A stretch of 54,176 bases of DNA from the NCBI GenBank assembly GCA_002479765.1, contig DLOZ01000003.1, positions 33,735 to 87,910 of the forward strand. The letters are read 5' to 3'. Source of the DNA: Sphingomonadales bacterium UBA7471. Its GTDB lineage: Bacteria > Pseudomonadota > Alphaproteobacteria > Sphingomonadales > Sphingomonadaceae. The notes beneath the pieces were generated by a model that saw nothing but the letters and a program-made list of their open reading frames with translations, was not told where the DNA came from and did no database searches. How positions within the stretch are numbered: position 1 is the stretch's first letter; every line of letters starts with the position of its first letter. The position numbers and the translations under genes were made by a program. This document shows, piece after piece, positions 15,811-25,424 of this stretch.

Positions 15811-18498
15811 ATGGACGGTCAGCACACACACACCATTTCGCAAAATCCCGATATCCGGTTCCTTGGCAAGATGCTGGGGGACGTCATCCGCGCCTATGGC
15901 GGGGAAAAGTTATTCCGGCAGACCGAATATATTCGTTCGACGAGCGTTGATCGTTTTCGCAAAGTTGAAGGTGCCGAGGCGAGCGACAGCGGCCTCGGGG
16001 CGCTCAGCCTTGATGACACCCTGAACTTCGTCCGCGGGTTCATGCTGTTTTCGCTTCTGGCCAATCTGGCGGAGGATCGGCAAGGCCTTGCGCATGAGGA
16101 CGGCGCGACGGTTGCCGAAGCTTGCGCGCGGCTTATGGCGGAAGGCGTCGCCCTAACCGACATCCGCGAGATGCTTGGCCACAGCCTGATCGTGCCCGTG
16201 CTGACCGCACATCCCACCGAAGTGCGGCGCAAGAGCATCATCGACCATAAAAACCGGATCGCAAAGTTGATGGAGCTGCGCGATCAGGGGCAGACGGTGA
16301 CGGAAGACGGCGATGACCTAGACGCGGCTATCTACCGCCAGATTGCGCTTCTGTGGCAGACGCGGCCACTGCGCCGCGAAAAGCTGTTTGTGGCGGACGA
16401 GATCGAGAATGCCCGCGCGACGATGCAGGATGTCTTTCTGGCGGCGCTGCCAAAACTTTACGCTGGCTGGGAAAAGGCGCTCGGCGGTCGTCCGCCCGGT
16501 TTTGTGCGTCTTGGTACCTGGATTGGTGGCGACCGCGATGGCAATCCCTTCGTGGATGCCGAAACGCTGCGCTACGCCACCGCGCGCAATGGCGGCACCG
16601 CCATTCGGCATTATCTTGAGCTGATCCATAAACTGGGCGCGGAAATTTCGATCTCATCACTGATGAGCGATACGCCCGAGCCCGTGCAGGCATTGGCCGA
16701 GAAAAGCGGCGACACCGCCCCAAGCCGCGCGGACGAGCCCTATAGGAGGGCGCTGTCGGGTATATACGCGCGTCTGGCGGCGACGCATATCAAATTGGTT
16801 GGCGATCAACCGCCGCGCCCTTCAAGCCTCTCTGGGCAGCCCTATGACGGCCCTGACGAACTGCGCCGGGATCTTGTCATTGTCGCGTCAGGCCTCGCCA
16901 GCGACGGGGATGGCGCGCTGTCGAGCGGGGGTGCATTGGCGCGGCTCATCCGCTCGGTGGAGATATTTGGCTTCCATCTGGCGACGCTGGATTTGCGGCA
17001 GAATAGCGATGTGCACGAACGTGTTGTCGCCGAACTGTTTCGCGTTGCCCGCGTGACGCCGGATTATCTTGCGCTGGATGAAGGCGCACGGGTCGCACTG
17101 CTTGTCGCCGAACTGTCGCACAATCGTCCGCTGGCGGGTGAATGGACACATTATAGCGCGGAGACGGCAAAGGAACTCGCGATTGTCCGCGCGGCGGCCA
17201 AGGCGCAGGCTGATTTCGGTGACGCCGCCATCACGACCTATAATATCAGCAAGACGACCAGCGTCTCCGACATGCTCGAAGTCTATGTGATGCTCAAGCA
17301 GGCGGGGCTGTATCGCATTGATGACGATGGAAAGCCAAGCGCCACCATCATGTCGGTGCCCTTGTTTGAAACCATCGCCGACCTTCAGGCCGCGCCCGAA
17401 ACCATGCGCGCCTTTTTCCAAATTCCCATGATGCAGGCGCTGGCCAAGGCGCGCGGGCATCAGGAAGTGATGATTGGCTATTCGGATTCGAACAAGGATG
17501 GCGGGTACCTCACATCCACATGGGAATTATATGAGGCATCGAGCGCCTTGGCGGACGTTTTTGCCGAGGCGGGTGTCGCGATGCAGCTGTTCCACGGGCG
17601 CGGCGGCGCAGTGGGCCGTGGCGGCGGTTCCGCCTTCGGGGCAATCCTCGCGCAGCCGCAGGGCACCGTGCAGGGCCGCATCCGCATTACCGAACAGGGT
17701 GAAGTCATCGCCGCCAAATATGGCACAGTCGACAACGCCGTCACCAGTCTCGAAACCATCGCATCGGCGACCATGCTCGCCACGCTGTCGAGCGACCCGA
17801 TTGCCGGCGCCGACGTTGCCCGTTTCAAGGCAGCGATGGCTGAACTCTCGGCAAGCGCCTTCCGGCATTATCGCGGCTTGGTGTACGACACTGCAGGCTT
17901 CCGCACATTTTTTCGTCAGATGACGCCCATTAACGAAATCGCGACGCTCAAAATCGGGTCGCGGCCCTCAAGCCGCACGGCATCCGATGCGATTGAAGAT
18001 TTGCGCGCCATCCCGTGGGTGTTCTCATGGGCGCAGGCGCGGGTCATGCTGCCCGGCTGGTACGGCACCGGGCAGGCATTGGCCGATTTTGCGGACAAGG
18101 GCTTGTTGCGGGCGATGGCGGGTGAGTGGTCCTACTTCCAGACCATCCTCGCCAATATGGAAATGGTCTTGGCCAAGTCCGACATGGGTATTGCGGCGCA
18201 TTATGCTGGCTTGGTCGAGGATCAGGCGCTGGCGCAGGATCTGTTCGGCCGCATCAAGGGCGGCTGGCACGCCTCGCGCGACAGCCTGCTAGCGGCAACC
18301 GGCCAAAATCACCTGCTTGAGGCCAACCCGGCGCTGAACAATTCCATTCGCCTGCGTCTACCTTATATTGAGCCGCTCAACCTGCTCCAAATCGAACTGA
18401 TGAAACGCCACCGCGCCGGTGAGGCGGACGAACGGATTGGCGAGGGCATTCAGTTGACGATCAACGCCATCGCGACAGCGTTGCGCAATAGCGGCTAG
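15811..18498 (+). CDS. ppc: Phosphoenolpyruvate carboxylase
   Basis: An 895-residue anaplerotic enzyme that carboxylates PEP with bicarbonate to oxaloacetate. The first active-site signature is in PVLTAHPTEVRRKSI (catalytic His) and the second in VMIGYSDSNKDGGYLTSTW. The phosphate-binding FHGRGGAVGRGGG is present, as is the C-terminal NSIRLRLPYIEPLNLLQIEL; family proteins normally end -NTG, and this one ends -NSG. The start at 15811 (MDGQHTHTISQNPDIRFLGK) is chosen by homology of the N-terminus. No strong ribosome site is visible, and in-frame starts at 15793 and 15772 remain possible. Confidence 0.96.
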   Translation: MDGQHTHTISQNPDIRFLGKMLGDVIRAYGGEKLFRQTEYIRSTSVDRFRKVEGAEASDSGLGALSLDDTLNFVRGFMLFSLLANLAEDRQGLAHEDGATVAEACARLMAEGVALTDIREMLGHSLIVPVLTAHPTEVRRKSIIDHKNRIAKLMELRDQGQTVTEDGDDLDAAIYRQIALLWQTRPLRREKLFVADEIENARATMQDVFLAALPKLYAGWEKALGGRPPGFVRLGTWIGGDRDGNPFVDAETLRYATARNGGTAIRHYLELIHKLGAEISISSLMSDTPEPVQALAEKSGDTAPSRADEPYRRALSGIYARLAATHIKLVGDQPPRPSSLSGQPYDGPDELRRDLVIVASGLASDGDGALSSGGALARLIRSVEIFGFHLATLDLRQNSDVHERVVAELFRVARVTPDYLALDEGARVALLVAELSHNRPLAGEWTHYSAETAKELAIVRAAAKAQADFGDAAITTYNISKTTSVSDMLEVYVMLKQAGLYRIDDDGKPSATIMSVPLFETIADLQAAPETMRAFFQIPMMQALAKARGHQEVMIGYSDSNKDGGYLTSTWELYEASSALADVFAEAGVAMQLFHGRGGAVGRGGGSAFGAILAQPQGTVQGRIRITEQGEVIAAKYGTVDNAVTSLETIASATMLATLSSDPIAGADVARFKAAMAELSASAFRHYRGLVYDTAGFRTFFRQMTPINEIATLKIGSRPSSRTASDAIEDLRAIPWVFSWAQARVMLPGWYGTGQALADFADKGLLRAMAGEWSYFQTILANMEMVLAKSDMGIAAHYAGLVEDQALAQDLFGRIKGGWHASRDSLLAATGQNHLLEANPALNNSIRLRLPYIEPLNLLQIELMKRHRAGEADERIGEGIQLTINAIATALRNSG

Positions 18499-18581
18499 GC
18501 ACGCGGTAGATCGCTTCGACTAAAACCACTGACCGTTCGACAAGCTGTAAAATCGCCGCTTCCCCTGCTGCATCTGCCTGA

Positions 18582-18596
18582 TATGACGTTGTCATA
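18582..18596. promoter_or_regulatory. Small palindrome upstream of the first DUF885 gene
   Basis: TATGAC-GTT-GTCATA is a perfect inverted repeat with 6-base arms, ending 20 bases before the ATG and just upstream of the CAGGAGAG ribosome site. It could be an operator or an RNA hairpin. No regulator for it is evident nearby. Confidence 0.35.
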
Positions 18597-18616
18597 GATA
18601 AATCAGGAGAGTTCAG

Positions 18617-20449
18617 ATGCGCATAACCCAAACCGCCCTTTCTGCCGTTGCTGTAGCGCTGGTCTATATGGCCACACCGGCCATTGCGCAGACTGCCGGT
18701 GTAGCGCCGGTTGCTGCTGCCGAGGTTGACCAGAACGCTGCCATCAAGGCCTTTTTCGAGGAACATGACGCGCAGCAGCTGGCGCGATCGCCGCTCTCCA
18801 AATCCTATCGCGGCATCAAGGACAGCGATTATGGGAAATGGGACGATGGTTCTGACGCAGCCGAAGCCCGCAATTATGAAGCCGAACGATCGGCGTTGAA
18901 AGAAATGCGCGCGCGTTTTGATCCCGCCAAGCTATCACCGGAAAATCAACTCTCCTACCGCCTGTTTGAAAAGCGCGCTGCGCGCAGTGAGGCCGCATAT
19001 AAATATAACGACTATGGCTATATCTTCGATCAGATGAACGGCGCACAGAGCCAAATCCCCGCCTTTCTCATCAACATCCACCGCATCGATACAAAGTCCG
19101 ACGCGCGCGCTTATGTGGACCGGCTTTATGGCATTGGCCCCGCAATGACGGAGGCTGTCGGCCAAGCCAAAACGCGCGCCGCAAAAGGCATCATGCCACC
19201 CAAATGGGTCTATCCTTATGTCATCGCCGATTCGCGCAACGTCATCACCGGAGCGCCCTTTGATGGCGGCCCTGACGCGCCATTATTCGCCGATTTCAAG
19301 GCGAAGGTCGGCAAGCTGAAGATCACGCAGATCGAAAAGAATATCTTGATTGCTGACGCGGCGCAGGCGCTCACCAGCGCGGTGAAGCCCGCTTATGAGG
19401 CTTTGATCGCCGAAATGACGGCGCAGGAGAAAGTTGCTGGTACCGACGACGGCGTCTGGCGCTTCCCCGATGGCGCGGGCTATTATGCCGAGCGGCTGGC
19501 CAACTACACCACGACCAACATGACGCCTGACCAGATCCATGAATTGGGTCTCGCGCAGGTTGCCCGCATCCACAAGGAAATGGGCGTCGTCCAAAAGAAG
19601 ATGGGCGTGAAGGGGGACCTTCAGGCCTTCTTCAAATATATGCGCACGGAGCCCAAATTCTACGCGCCCGAAACCGAAGATGGCCGCGCGCTCTATTTAT
19701 CCGAAACGCAAAAGGCGCAGGACGCTGTCACACCATTATTGCCCAAATGGTTTGGGACACTGCCCAAGGCTCCGTTGGTTGTGAAGCCCGTGGAAGCATT
19801 CCGCGAAAAGTCTGCAGGCAAGGCGTTTTACCAGCGCCCCGCGCCCGATGGTTCGCGCCCGGGCACTTATTACGCCAACCTCTATAAAATGGCAGACATG
19901 CCGCTGACCGAAGTAGAGGCATTGTTCTACCACGAAGGTATCCCCGGCCACCATTTGCAGCTGGCGATCCAGACGGAACTCAAAGACGTGCCAGCTTTCC
20001 GCCAATTTGGCGGGGTGACGGCTTATTCCGAAGGCTGGGGCCTCTATTCGGAGAAACTCGCCAAGGACATGGGGCTCTACACCGATCCGGCGCGTGATTT
20101 TGGCCGGCTGCAATTGGAACTGCACCGCGCCATCCGGCTCGTGGTCGACAGCGGCTTGCACCACAAACGCTGGACGCGCGAGCAGGCGATCAAATATGTG
20201 GAGGATAACTCCGCAGACGCCCCCGGCGGCATCGTGAAGGCTATTGAGCGCTATATCATCTACCCCGGTCAGGCGACGGCATATATGGTCGGCCGGCTGA
20301 AAATCAGCGAACTGCGCGACAAGGCGCAAAAGGCACTCGGCAAGAAATTCGATGTGCGCGGTTTCCACGACACCGTGCTGAAATCAGGGCCCGTTCCGTT
20401 GGATGTGCTTGAAGAGCAAGTCGACGCTTGGGTCGCGTCGCGCAAGTGA
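18617..20449 (+). CDS. DUF885 family exported metallopeptidase-like protein
   Basis: A 610-residue protein with a signal peptide (cleavage near PAIAQ). The DUF885 signature HEGIPGHH (residues 439-446) resembles a gluzincin HExxH zinc site. It is followed by AYSEGWGLYSEKLAKDMGLY, where the Glu could be the third ligand. The C-terminal IYPGQATAYMVGRLKI is also typical. The family is thought to be peptidase-related, but substrates are mostly unknown. A ribosome site GGAGAG lies 7 bases before the ATG. A second, shorter paralogue is at 49794-51107. Confidence 0.92.
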   Translation: MRITQTALSAVAVALVYMATPAIAQTAGVAPVAAAEVDQNAAIKAFFEEHDAQQLARSPLSKSYRGIKDSDYGKWDDGSDAAEARNYEAERSALKEMRARFDPAKLSPENQLSYRLFEKRAARSEAAYKYNDYGYIFDQMNGAQSQIPAFLINIHRIDTKSDARAYVDRLYGIGPAMTEAVGQAKTRAAKGIMPPKWVYPYVIADSRNVITGAPFDGGPDAPLFADFKAKVGKLKITQIEKNILIADAAQALTSAVKPAYEALIAEMTAQEKVAGTDDGVWRFPDGAGYYAERLANYTTTNMTPDQIHELGLAQVARIHKEMGVVQKKMGVKGDLQAFFKYMRTEPKFYAPETEDGRALYLSETQKAQDAVTPLLPKWFGTLPKAPLVVKPVEAFREKSAGKAFYQRPAPDGSRPGTYYANLYKMADMPLTEVEALFYHEGIPGHHLQLAIQTELKDVPAFRQFGGVTAYSEGWGLYSEKLAKDMGLYTDPARDFGRLQLELHRAIRLVVDSGLHHKRWTREQAIKYVEDNSADAPGGIVKAIERYIIYPGQATAYMVGRLKISELRDKAQKALGKKFDVRGFHDTVLKSGPVPLDVLEEQVDAWVASRK

Positions 20450-20468
20450 AGAAACGAACGGGCAGCGC

Positions 20469-21266
20469 CTAGTCTGACGGCGCTGTCCCTTCGTCAATTG
20501 CCCGCACGCCGAAATCAAAATGGATCCGCACCCAGACGCCCAGTTGCGGTTTATTGTCGATGCGCGGGGGTTTGACGAGGAACTGCCACGCGGCGAGGCG
20601 GAGGGCTTTGGCGAGGCCGGTGCCGCGCGGTGTTTCAGCGATAATCTGACAGTTTTCGACGCGGTTATGCTCCGCCATGCGGCAGGCGATGTCTGCCGAT
20701 GCGCCGGGGGGGATCCGCTTAACGGCAGCGAGATAGGGCGCGAGTTCGCTGTCATAAGGTTCGCGTAGCCACGCCACGGGGTACAGCTGCGCGCCGCCGG
20801 GCCCAAGGCCCGGGCCCATCATGCCCTTGGCGCCCTGTCCGTTTCCTTTGCCCTCACCCGATCCGCTGCCGCCGTTGGCCGGAAATTTGGACAGGTCCAT
20901 GGCGTCCAATTCAGACTTGCTCACTTTGATAAATTCAGGGCTCGGCGGCGGGGCCTTCACCGGATTTACCGGCGGCAATAATGGTATCGGGAGTGGCGGC
21001 GTGATGGTCTGTTGTTGCTCTTTGGTCACCGGCGTCTTGGTTTCGTTCTTTTTTGCCGATGAGGCCGCGTCCGATTCAGCCTCCAACGAGAATGTATTCA
21101 GGCCGCGTGTCCCCGCCGCTGGCCCACCCGACCGCATGCTGAGGCTGAGTATGCCAAGAATGATGATGGCTTCGAGCAAGAGTGCGATGACCACACCAAG
21201 GCCCCGTCGCCGGACCAAATCCCACCGCGGTTCAGTGGTCCAATCTGTCTGTTCTGAATAGGCCAT
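20469..21266 (-). CDS. TonB-like energy-transducer protein
   Basis: A 265-residue inner-membrane protein. One transmembrane helix lies at about residues 25-43 (GVVIALLLEAIIILGILSLS) after a cytoplasmic basic start. A Pro-rich periplasmic linker (ITPPLPIPLLPPVNPVKAPP) and a Gly-rich stretch follow. The C-terminal ~100 residues show a TonB_C-like pattern (ADIACRMAEHNRVENCQIIA, then GLAKALRLAAWQFLVKPPRI), a beta-alpha-beta fold. No exbB, exbD or TonB-dependent receptor is adjacent, so it may work with proteins encoded elsewhere or in another envelope role. Confidence 0.75.
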   Translation of the reverse strand: MAYSEQTDWTTEPRWDLVRRRGLGVVIALLLEAIIILGILSLSMRSGGPAAGTRGLNTFSLEAESDAASSAKKNETKTPVTKEQQQTITPPLPIPLLPPVNPVKAPPPSPEFIKVSKSELDAMDLSKFPANGGSGSGEGKGNGQGAKGMMGPGLGPGGAQLYPVAWLREPYDSELAPYLAAVKRIPPGASADIACRMAEHNRVENCQIIAETPRGTGLAKALRLAAWQFLVKPPRIDNKPQLGVWVRIHFDFGVRAIDEGTAPSD

Positions 21267-21341
21267 GCGCGCACCGCGACCTTTACGGTATCAGGCAGAG
21301 CTTGCAATGCGTGAATTGAACGCTGCGTGGCCTGTGGCAGA

Positions 21342-22709
21342 CTACAGCGAAACGAAGCGGACCTTCAATCCATCCTTTGGCTTGGGAATTGGCCACGCCT
21401 GCCAATCGGGTGCATAGCCGTCTGCAATCTCCACGCGAACCGAGGTCAGCAGGTGATGCGTAAACAGCTTCATCTGCATATAGGCGAAATGCAGACCGAG
21501 GCACATATGCGCGCCGCCGCCAAAGGGCACCCACGCATATTTGTGCCGCGCCTTCACCTTATCGGGCGTAAAGCGCATCGGGTCGAAGGTTTCGGGGTTC
21601 TCCCAATATTCGGGCATCATGTGCACATAAGATGGGCTGATGCTGACCGACGTACCCTTCGGAATGTGATAGCCCATAAATTCGAAGTCTTTGAGCGCGC
21701 GGCGCGGGATCGACGGCACCGGCGAAATCATCCGCAGTGCTTCTTTAAACGCATATTCGGTGAGCTCGAACTTATCGAGGTCAGCAAAGGCGATGTCTGC
21801 ACCGGCGGGCGCGATGGCGAGGCACTCCTCGCGCAATTTCTGCTGCCATTCGGGATGTTTGGCGAGATACCAGATCATCGATGTGACCGACGACGTGATG
21901 GTGTCATGTGCGGCCATCATCAGGAAGTTCATGTGGTCGATCAATTCGCCGTCCGACATATATTCGCCGTCTTCGCGCTTTGACCGGCAAAACTGGCTGA
22001 ACATATCTTGCCGGTTTTCGTTGCGGCGGCGCTCGGCAATTTGCGGTCCGAAATAGTCGATGAGATATTTACGGCCGGCGACGCCTTTGCCCATCGCGGT
22101 AAAGGGAATGGGCGCGCGGATCGGCGCGACCGAGGCCTGAACCATGTCGACAAAGGCCTTGTTAATCTTGTCGGCCTCTGGACCCAATGGAATGCCTAAG
22201 AAGCTGTTCGCCGCGACATCAAGCGTGAGTTGCTTGATCGCAGGATAGAACAGCATATCACCGCGCCAATCCTTCAATTGCTCGGCAAAGATGCGGTTCA
22301 TGTCTTGGGTGTAGGCACGCATCGGCCCTGGCTTAAAGGCGATGCCCAGCGCACGGCGGTCCATGCGGTGATGGTCAAAATCCATCAGCATCAGGCCGCG
22401 GGGGAAGAGCAGATTAAGCACTGGGCCCCAGCCTTGCTCCGACGAGAAAAGCTTTTCCCGGTCGAACAGCATCAATTCATTCGCCTCTGCACCGACTAAG
22501 GAAATCGTCGGATTGCCAAAGGCGTTGGTGCGGAACACCTTGCCATAGGTCTTGACCATATGCGCGCCATAAGCTGGCGGATCGCGCAGCACGCGGAATG
22601 TCGTGCCGACAATAGGCAGACCATTTTCACCAGGAATATGTGCAAGCTCGTCAACCTTTGTGCGCGGCACCCAATGCGGGTTCGCAGCTTCGCTATGGGC
22701 AAGGGCCAT
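21342..22709 (-). CDS. Cytochrome P450
   Basis: A 455-residue soluble heme mono-oxygenase. The I-helix oxygen-binding motif is MMAAHDTITSS, the K-helix ExxR is in FKEALRMISPVPSIPRRALK, and the heme loop is FGGGAHMCLGLHFA with the thiolate Cys near residue 403. No signal or membrane anchor is visible. The ATG at 22709 (MALAHSEAAN) has AGGA 9 bases upstream; the in-frame ATG at 22718 is too close to that site. No ferredoxin or reductase gene is adjacent, so electrons must come from partners elsewhere. The CYP family and substrate cannot be assigned by eye. Confidence 0.93.
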   Translation of the reverse strand: MALAHSEAANPHWVPRTKVDELAHIPGENGLPIVGTTFRVLRDPPAYGAHMVKTYGKVFRTNAFGNPTISLVGAEANELMLFDREKLFSSEQGWGPVLNLLFPRGLMLMDFDHHRMDRRALGIAFKPGPMRAYTQDMNRIFAEQLKDWRGDMLFYPAIKQLTLDVAANSFLGIPLGPEADKINKAFVDMVQASVAPIRAPIPFTAMGKGVAGRKYLIDYFGPQIAERRRNENRQDMFSQFCRSKREDGEYMSDGELIDHMNFLMMAAHDTITSSVTSMIWYLAKHPEWQQKLREECLAIAPAGADIAFADLDKFELTEYAFKEALRMISPVPSIPRRALKDFEFMGYHIPKGTSVSISPSYVHMMPEYWENPETFDPMRFTPDKVKARHKYAWVPFGGGAHMCLGLHFAYMQMKLFTHHLLTSVRVEIADGYAPDWQAWPIPKPKDGLKVRFVSL

Positions 22710-22983
22710 GGGCTTCATTCCTGTTTAATTGCGCGGTTAATGATTACTGCCATGGATGTCAGTATGGCGCAAGTGGGACATGGGCGCACTGCATTAACTG
22801 ACTGCGTAATGTTAAAGGCCTTTTGGCGTCTAACGCGCCCACAACCGTCTGCGCATTTTCGCGGCGCATTGGCTAGAAAAATACCGATAACGCGGGGACG
22901 CGCACGCACAAATAACGGCGTCACGCAAACTTTGACTATGTTCGGAAAACCAAGCCTGCACCGCGCATAGCGTACAAAAAAGT

Positions 22984-23058
22984 TGGTGACCCCTACGGGA
23001 ATCGAACCCGTGTTTCAGCCGTGAAAGGGCCGCGTCCTAACCGCTAGACGAAGGGGCC
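22984..23058 (-). tRNA. tRNA-Glu (anticodon TTC)
   Basis: A 75-base cloverleaf including an encoded CCA at 22984-22986. The acceptor stem GGCCCCT pairs with AGGGGTC (one G-T), the D-arm contains the standard TCTAGCGGTTAGGA, the anticodon stem CGGCC/GGCTG encloses CTTTCAC with anticodon TTC, and the T-arm has GGTTCGATTCC. The discriminator is A. A T-run (CTTTTTTG) follows the 3' end and may terminate transcription. It lies downstream of recJ on the same strand. Confidence 0.97.
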
Positions 23059-23124
23059 AATCGCTTGGCGAGCCGCGCCTTTACGGATTCGTTATGCACT
23101 CGTCAAGGCCAAGTTCGCGCTATT

Positions 23125-24891
23125 TCAGTCGGCGAATGCGATGTCGTCGACGTGGAGCTCCGCTTTTGGTGTTGCGCCCCAATCGTCGATCTTCGCGCGG
23201 CCCGCAAACCAGAAGCGTCGCCCCCGATCTGCGTGCAGCATTGTCTGGCCCAAAACGGTCTCGCCCTGACGGAAGGCCATAGCTTTGAACGACTGACCGT
23301 CGTCGCCCGCCACGATCGCGCGGACATGGTCTTTGCCGACAATATCGCACTTGATGATGCGCAGCGGTCCCGTGACGACGCGTGGCCCCGGCCAACCCAT
23401 GCCATAGGGGCCAGCGGATTCCATCGCGTCGACAAAAATAGGGTTTAGGCCGCGCGGCGCGACGATGGCGTCGATCAAAAGCGCCTTGGATCCCGATGCG
23501 TTGCTGACATCGGTGGACAGCCGCGCGTCCAACCAATCGGCCAGCGCATCAATTTTATCATGCGCCACGGTCAGTCCCGCCGCCATGGCATGGCCGCCGC
23601 CGGCCTCAAGCAATCCAGCCTCACGCGCAGATATAATCGCGGCGCCCAAATCGACGCCGGCAATCGAGCGGCCCGAGCCTTTTCCGACGCCATGTTCGTC
23701 GACGGCAATCACGATAGAGGGCTTTCCGGTTTTTTCCTTAATCCGGCCCGCGACGATGCCAATGACGCCGGGATGCCAGCCTTCGCCCGACAGCAATGCC
23801 ACTGCGCGGTTGTGCTGCCCAGCCAACATAGCCTCGGCCTGTTCCTGAACCACTGATTCAATCGCGCGCCGCTCTTCGTTGAGCCGATCGAGCTCCAGCG
23901 CGATCTCTTGTGCCTCCGCTGCGTCCTCGGTGGTGAGTAGGCGCACGCCAAGGTCTGACTTGCCCACACGGCCGCCGGCGTTGATGCGCGGGCCTAAGGC
24001 AAAGCCAAGGTCGGAGCAAATAGGTGCACGCGTTAGGCGGCTCGCCTGAATGAGCGCGGACAGGCCAATATTGCGGCGCGCGGCCATCACCTTTAACCCT
24101 TGCGCAACAAACGCGCGGTTCAGCCCCCTGAGCTGCGCCACGTCCGCCACGGTGCCCAGCGCGACCAAATCGAGCAAGTCCATGATTTTGGGTTCTGCGC
24201 GGGTTGCAAAATGGCCGCGCGTGCGCAGCGTGCGGATAAGCGCCGCGCCCAACAGGAATGCCACGCCAACCGCCGCCAGATGCCCGTGGGCGGCCGCGTC
24301 GTCGGTTTCGTCCAAACGGTTGGGGTTGACGAGCGCAAAGGCCTGAGGAAGCTCACTGGCGCATTTGTGATGGTCGACGACGATAACCTCAAGTCCAGCG
24401 GCCTTGGCTTGCGCAAGCGCGTCATAAGCCATCGCGCCGCAATCGACAGTCACGATCAGGCGGCTGCCGCTTTCGCCAATGCGGACAAGGGCCTCACCAG
24501 ACGGGCCATAGCCCTCCATCAACCGGTCGGGGATGTAATAGCCTGCATCAAGGCCCAGCATACGCAATAGGCGGATAAGCAACGCCGCACTGGTCGCACC
24601 ATCGACGTCATAATCCCCATAGACGGTAATCTGTTCGCCCGCTTCGACCGCTTGCGCCAAACGCAGCGCCGCATTCTCCATATCCTGGAATATCGATGGG
24701 TCGGGCATGAAGTTGCGAATGGTCGGGTTGCGGTGCCGTTCAATATCGTCGCGGTCGACGCCGCGCGCCATCAGCAACTGGGTCACCAGATCGTCAGGTT
24801 TGAAATCGGGATCACGGCCATCGGTGCCGCCGCCGCGCCAATGCCAGGCTTGTTCAAGAACGGAACTGTTAATGTCGAGTACGGGCTTCAT
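23125..24891 (-). CDS. recJ: Single-stranded-DNA-specific exonuclease RecJ
   Basis: A 588-residue 5'-3' exonuclease of the DHH phosphoesterase family, used in RecF-pathway recombination, mismatch repair and replication restart. Motif I is DYDVDG (residues 93-98), the DHH motif is VVDHHKC (DHH 173-175), and the DHHA1 domain has the GGGHAMAAGLTV loop. Length is normal. Together with glpX and hom, all on the minus strand, it keeps the common alphaproteobacterial order, interrupted here by a flavodoxin-like gene on the other strand. Confidence 0.95.
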   Translation of the reverse strand: MKPVLDINSSVLEQAWHWRGGGTDGRDPDFKPDDLVTQLLMARGVDRDDIERHRNPTIRNFMPDPSIFQDMENAALRLAQAVEAGEQITVYGDYDVDGATSAALLIRLLRMLGLDAGYYIPDRLMEGYGPSGEALVRIGESGSRLIVTVDCGAMAYDALAQAKAAGLEVIVVDHHKCASELPQAFALVNPNRLDETDDAAAHGHLAAVGVAFLLGAALIRTLRTRGHFATRAEPKIMDLLDLVALGTVADVAQLRGLNRAFVAQGLKVMAARRNIGLSALIQASRLTRAPICSDLGFALGPRINAGGRVGKSDLGVRLLTTEDAAEAQEIALELDRLNEERRAIESVVQEQAEAMLAGQHNRAVALLSGEGWHPGVIGIVAGRIKEKTGKPSIVIAVDEHGVGKGSGRSIAGVDLGAAIISAREAGLLEAGGGHAMAAGLTVAHDKIDALADWLDARLSTDVSNASGSKALLIDAIVAPRGLNPIFVDAMESAGPYGMGWPGPRVVTGPLRIIKCDIVGKDHVRAIVAGDDGQSFKAMAFRQGETVLGQTMLHADRGRRFWFAGRAKIDDWGATPKAELHVDDIAFAD

Positions 24892-24932
24892 ACTGCTTCC
24901 CTATGGTGCACCAGCGGTGCTAGCAAGCATCG

Positions 24933-25424
24933 ATGCGGCAATTGTTGATAATCTGGCACAGTATGACCGGCGGGTCCGAGGCGTTGGCTCGCGCTGCCTA
25001 TGACGGTGCCTGCCGTGCGCAGGGTGTCGATGTCCGATTGGTCAATGCAGCAGATGCAGGTGCGGTGCAGGTTATGGCGGCGGACGGATATCTGTTCGCG
25101 TTCCCCGAAAATCTCGCGGCCATCAGCGGCGGCATGAAAAGCTTTTTCGACCGTTGTTATTACCCATGCCTTGGCGCGCTGAACGGGCGGCCTTATGCGA
25201 TGATCGTGTGCGCCGGATCGGATGGACGTAATGCTGTGGCGCAGGCGGAGCGCATAGCGACAGGATGGCGCTTGCGGCAGATTGCGGAGAGCAGGATCGT
25301 CTGCACCCATGCACAGACGTCGGAGGCGATTCTAGCGCCGAAGACCATCAATGAGGCCGATCAACGGGCGGCGGGGGATTTCGGCGAACAAATCGCGACG
25401 GGACTGCTGATGGGTATTTACTGA
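24933..25424 (+). CDS. Flavodoxin-fold NAD(P)H-dependent reductase-like protein
   Basis: A 163-residue flavodoxin-like protein. The FMN phosphate loop is IIWHSMTGGSEALARAAYDG, and FAFPENLAAISGGMKSFFDR matches the conserved flavin-binding region of the NADPH-dependent FMN reductase/flavodoxin group. No iron-sulfur or signal segment is visible. It is divergent from recJ (41 bases) and overlaps the 3' end of the convergent glpX gene by 7 bases. The electron partner is unknown. Confidence 0.82.
   Translation: MRQLLIIWHSMTGGSEALARAAYDGACRAQGVDVRLVNAADAGAVQVMAADGYLFAFPENLAAISGGMKSFFDRCYYPCLGALNGRPYAMIVCAGSDGRNAVAQAERIATGWRLRQIAESRIVCTHAQTSEAILAPKTINEADQRAAGDFGEQIATGLLMGIY

Noticed and set aside
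18530..18552. A TTCGACAAGCTG segment resembling part of the 5150-5184 repeat
   Set aside because: Only about a dozen bases match and there is no second arm, so a second repeat copy is not supported.
22719..22983. Regulatory dyads upstream of the P450 gene (for example TTAAC-N12-GTTAA near 22794-22815)
   Set aside because: The arms are only five bases in an AT-rich patch, expected by chance; no promoter hexamers line up convincingly.
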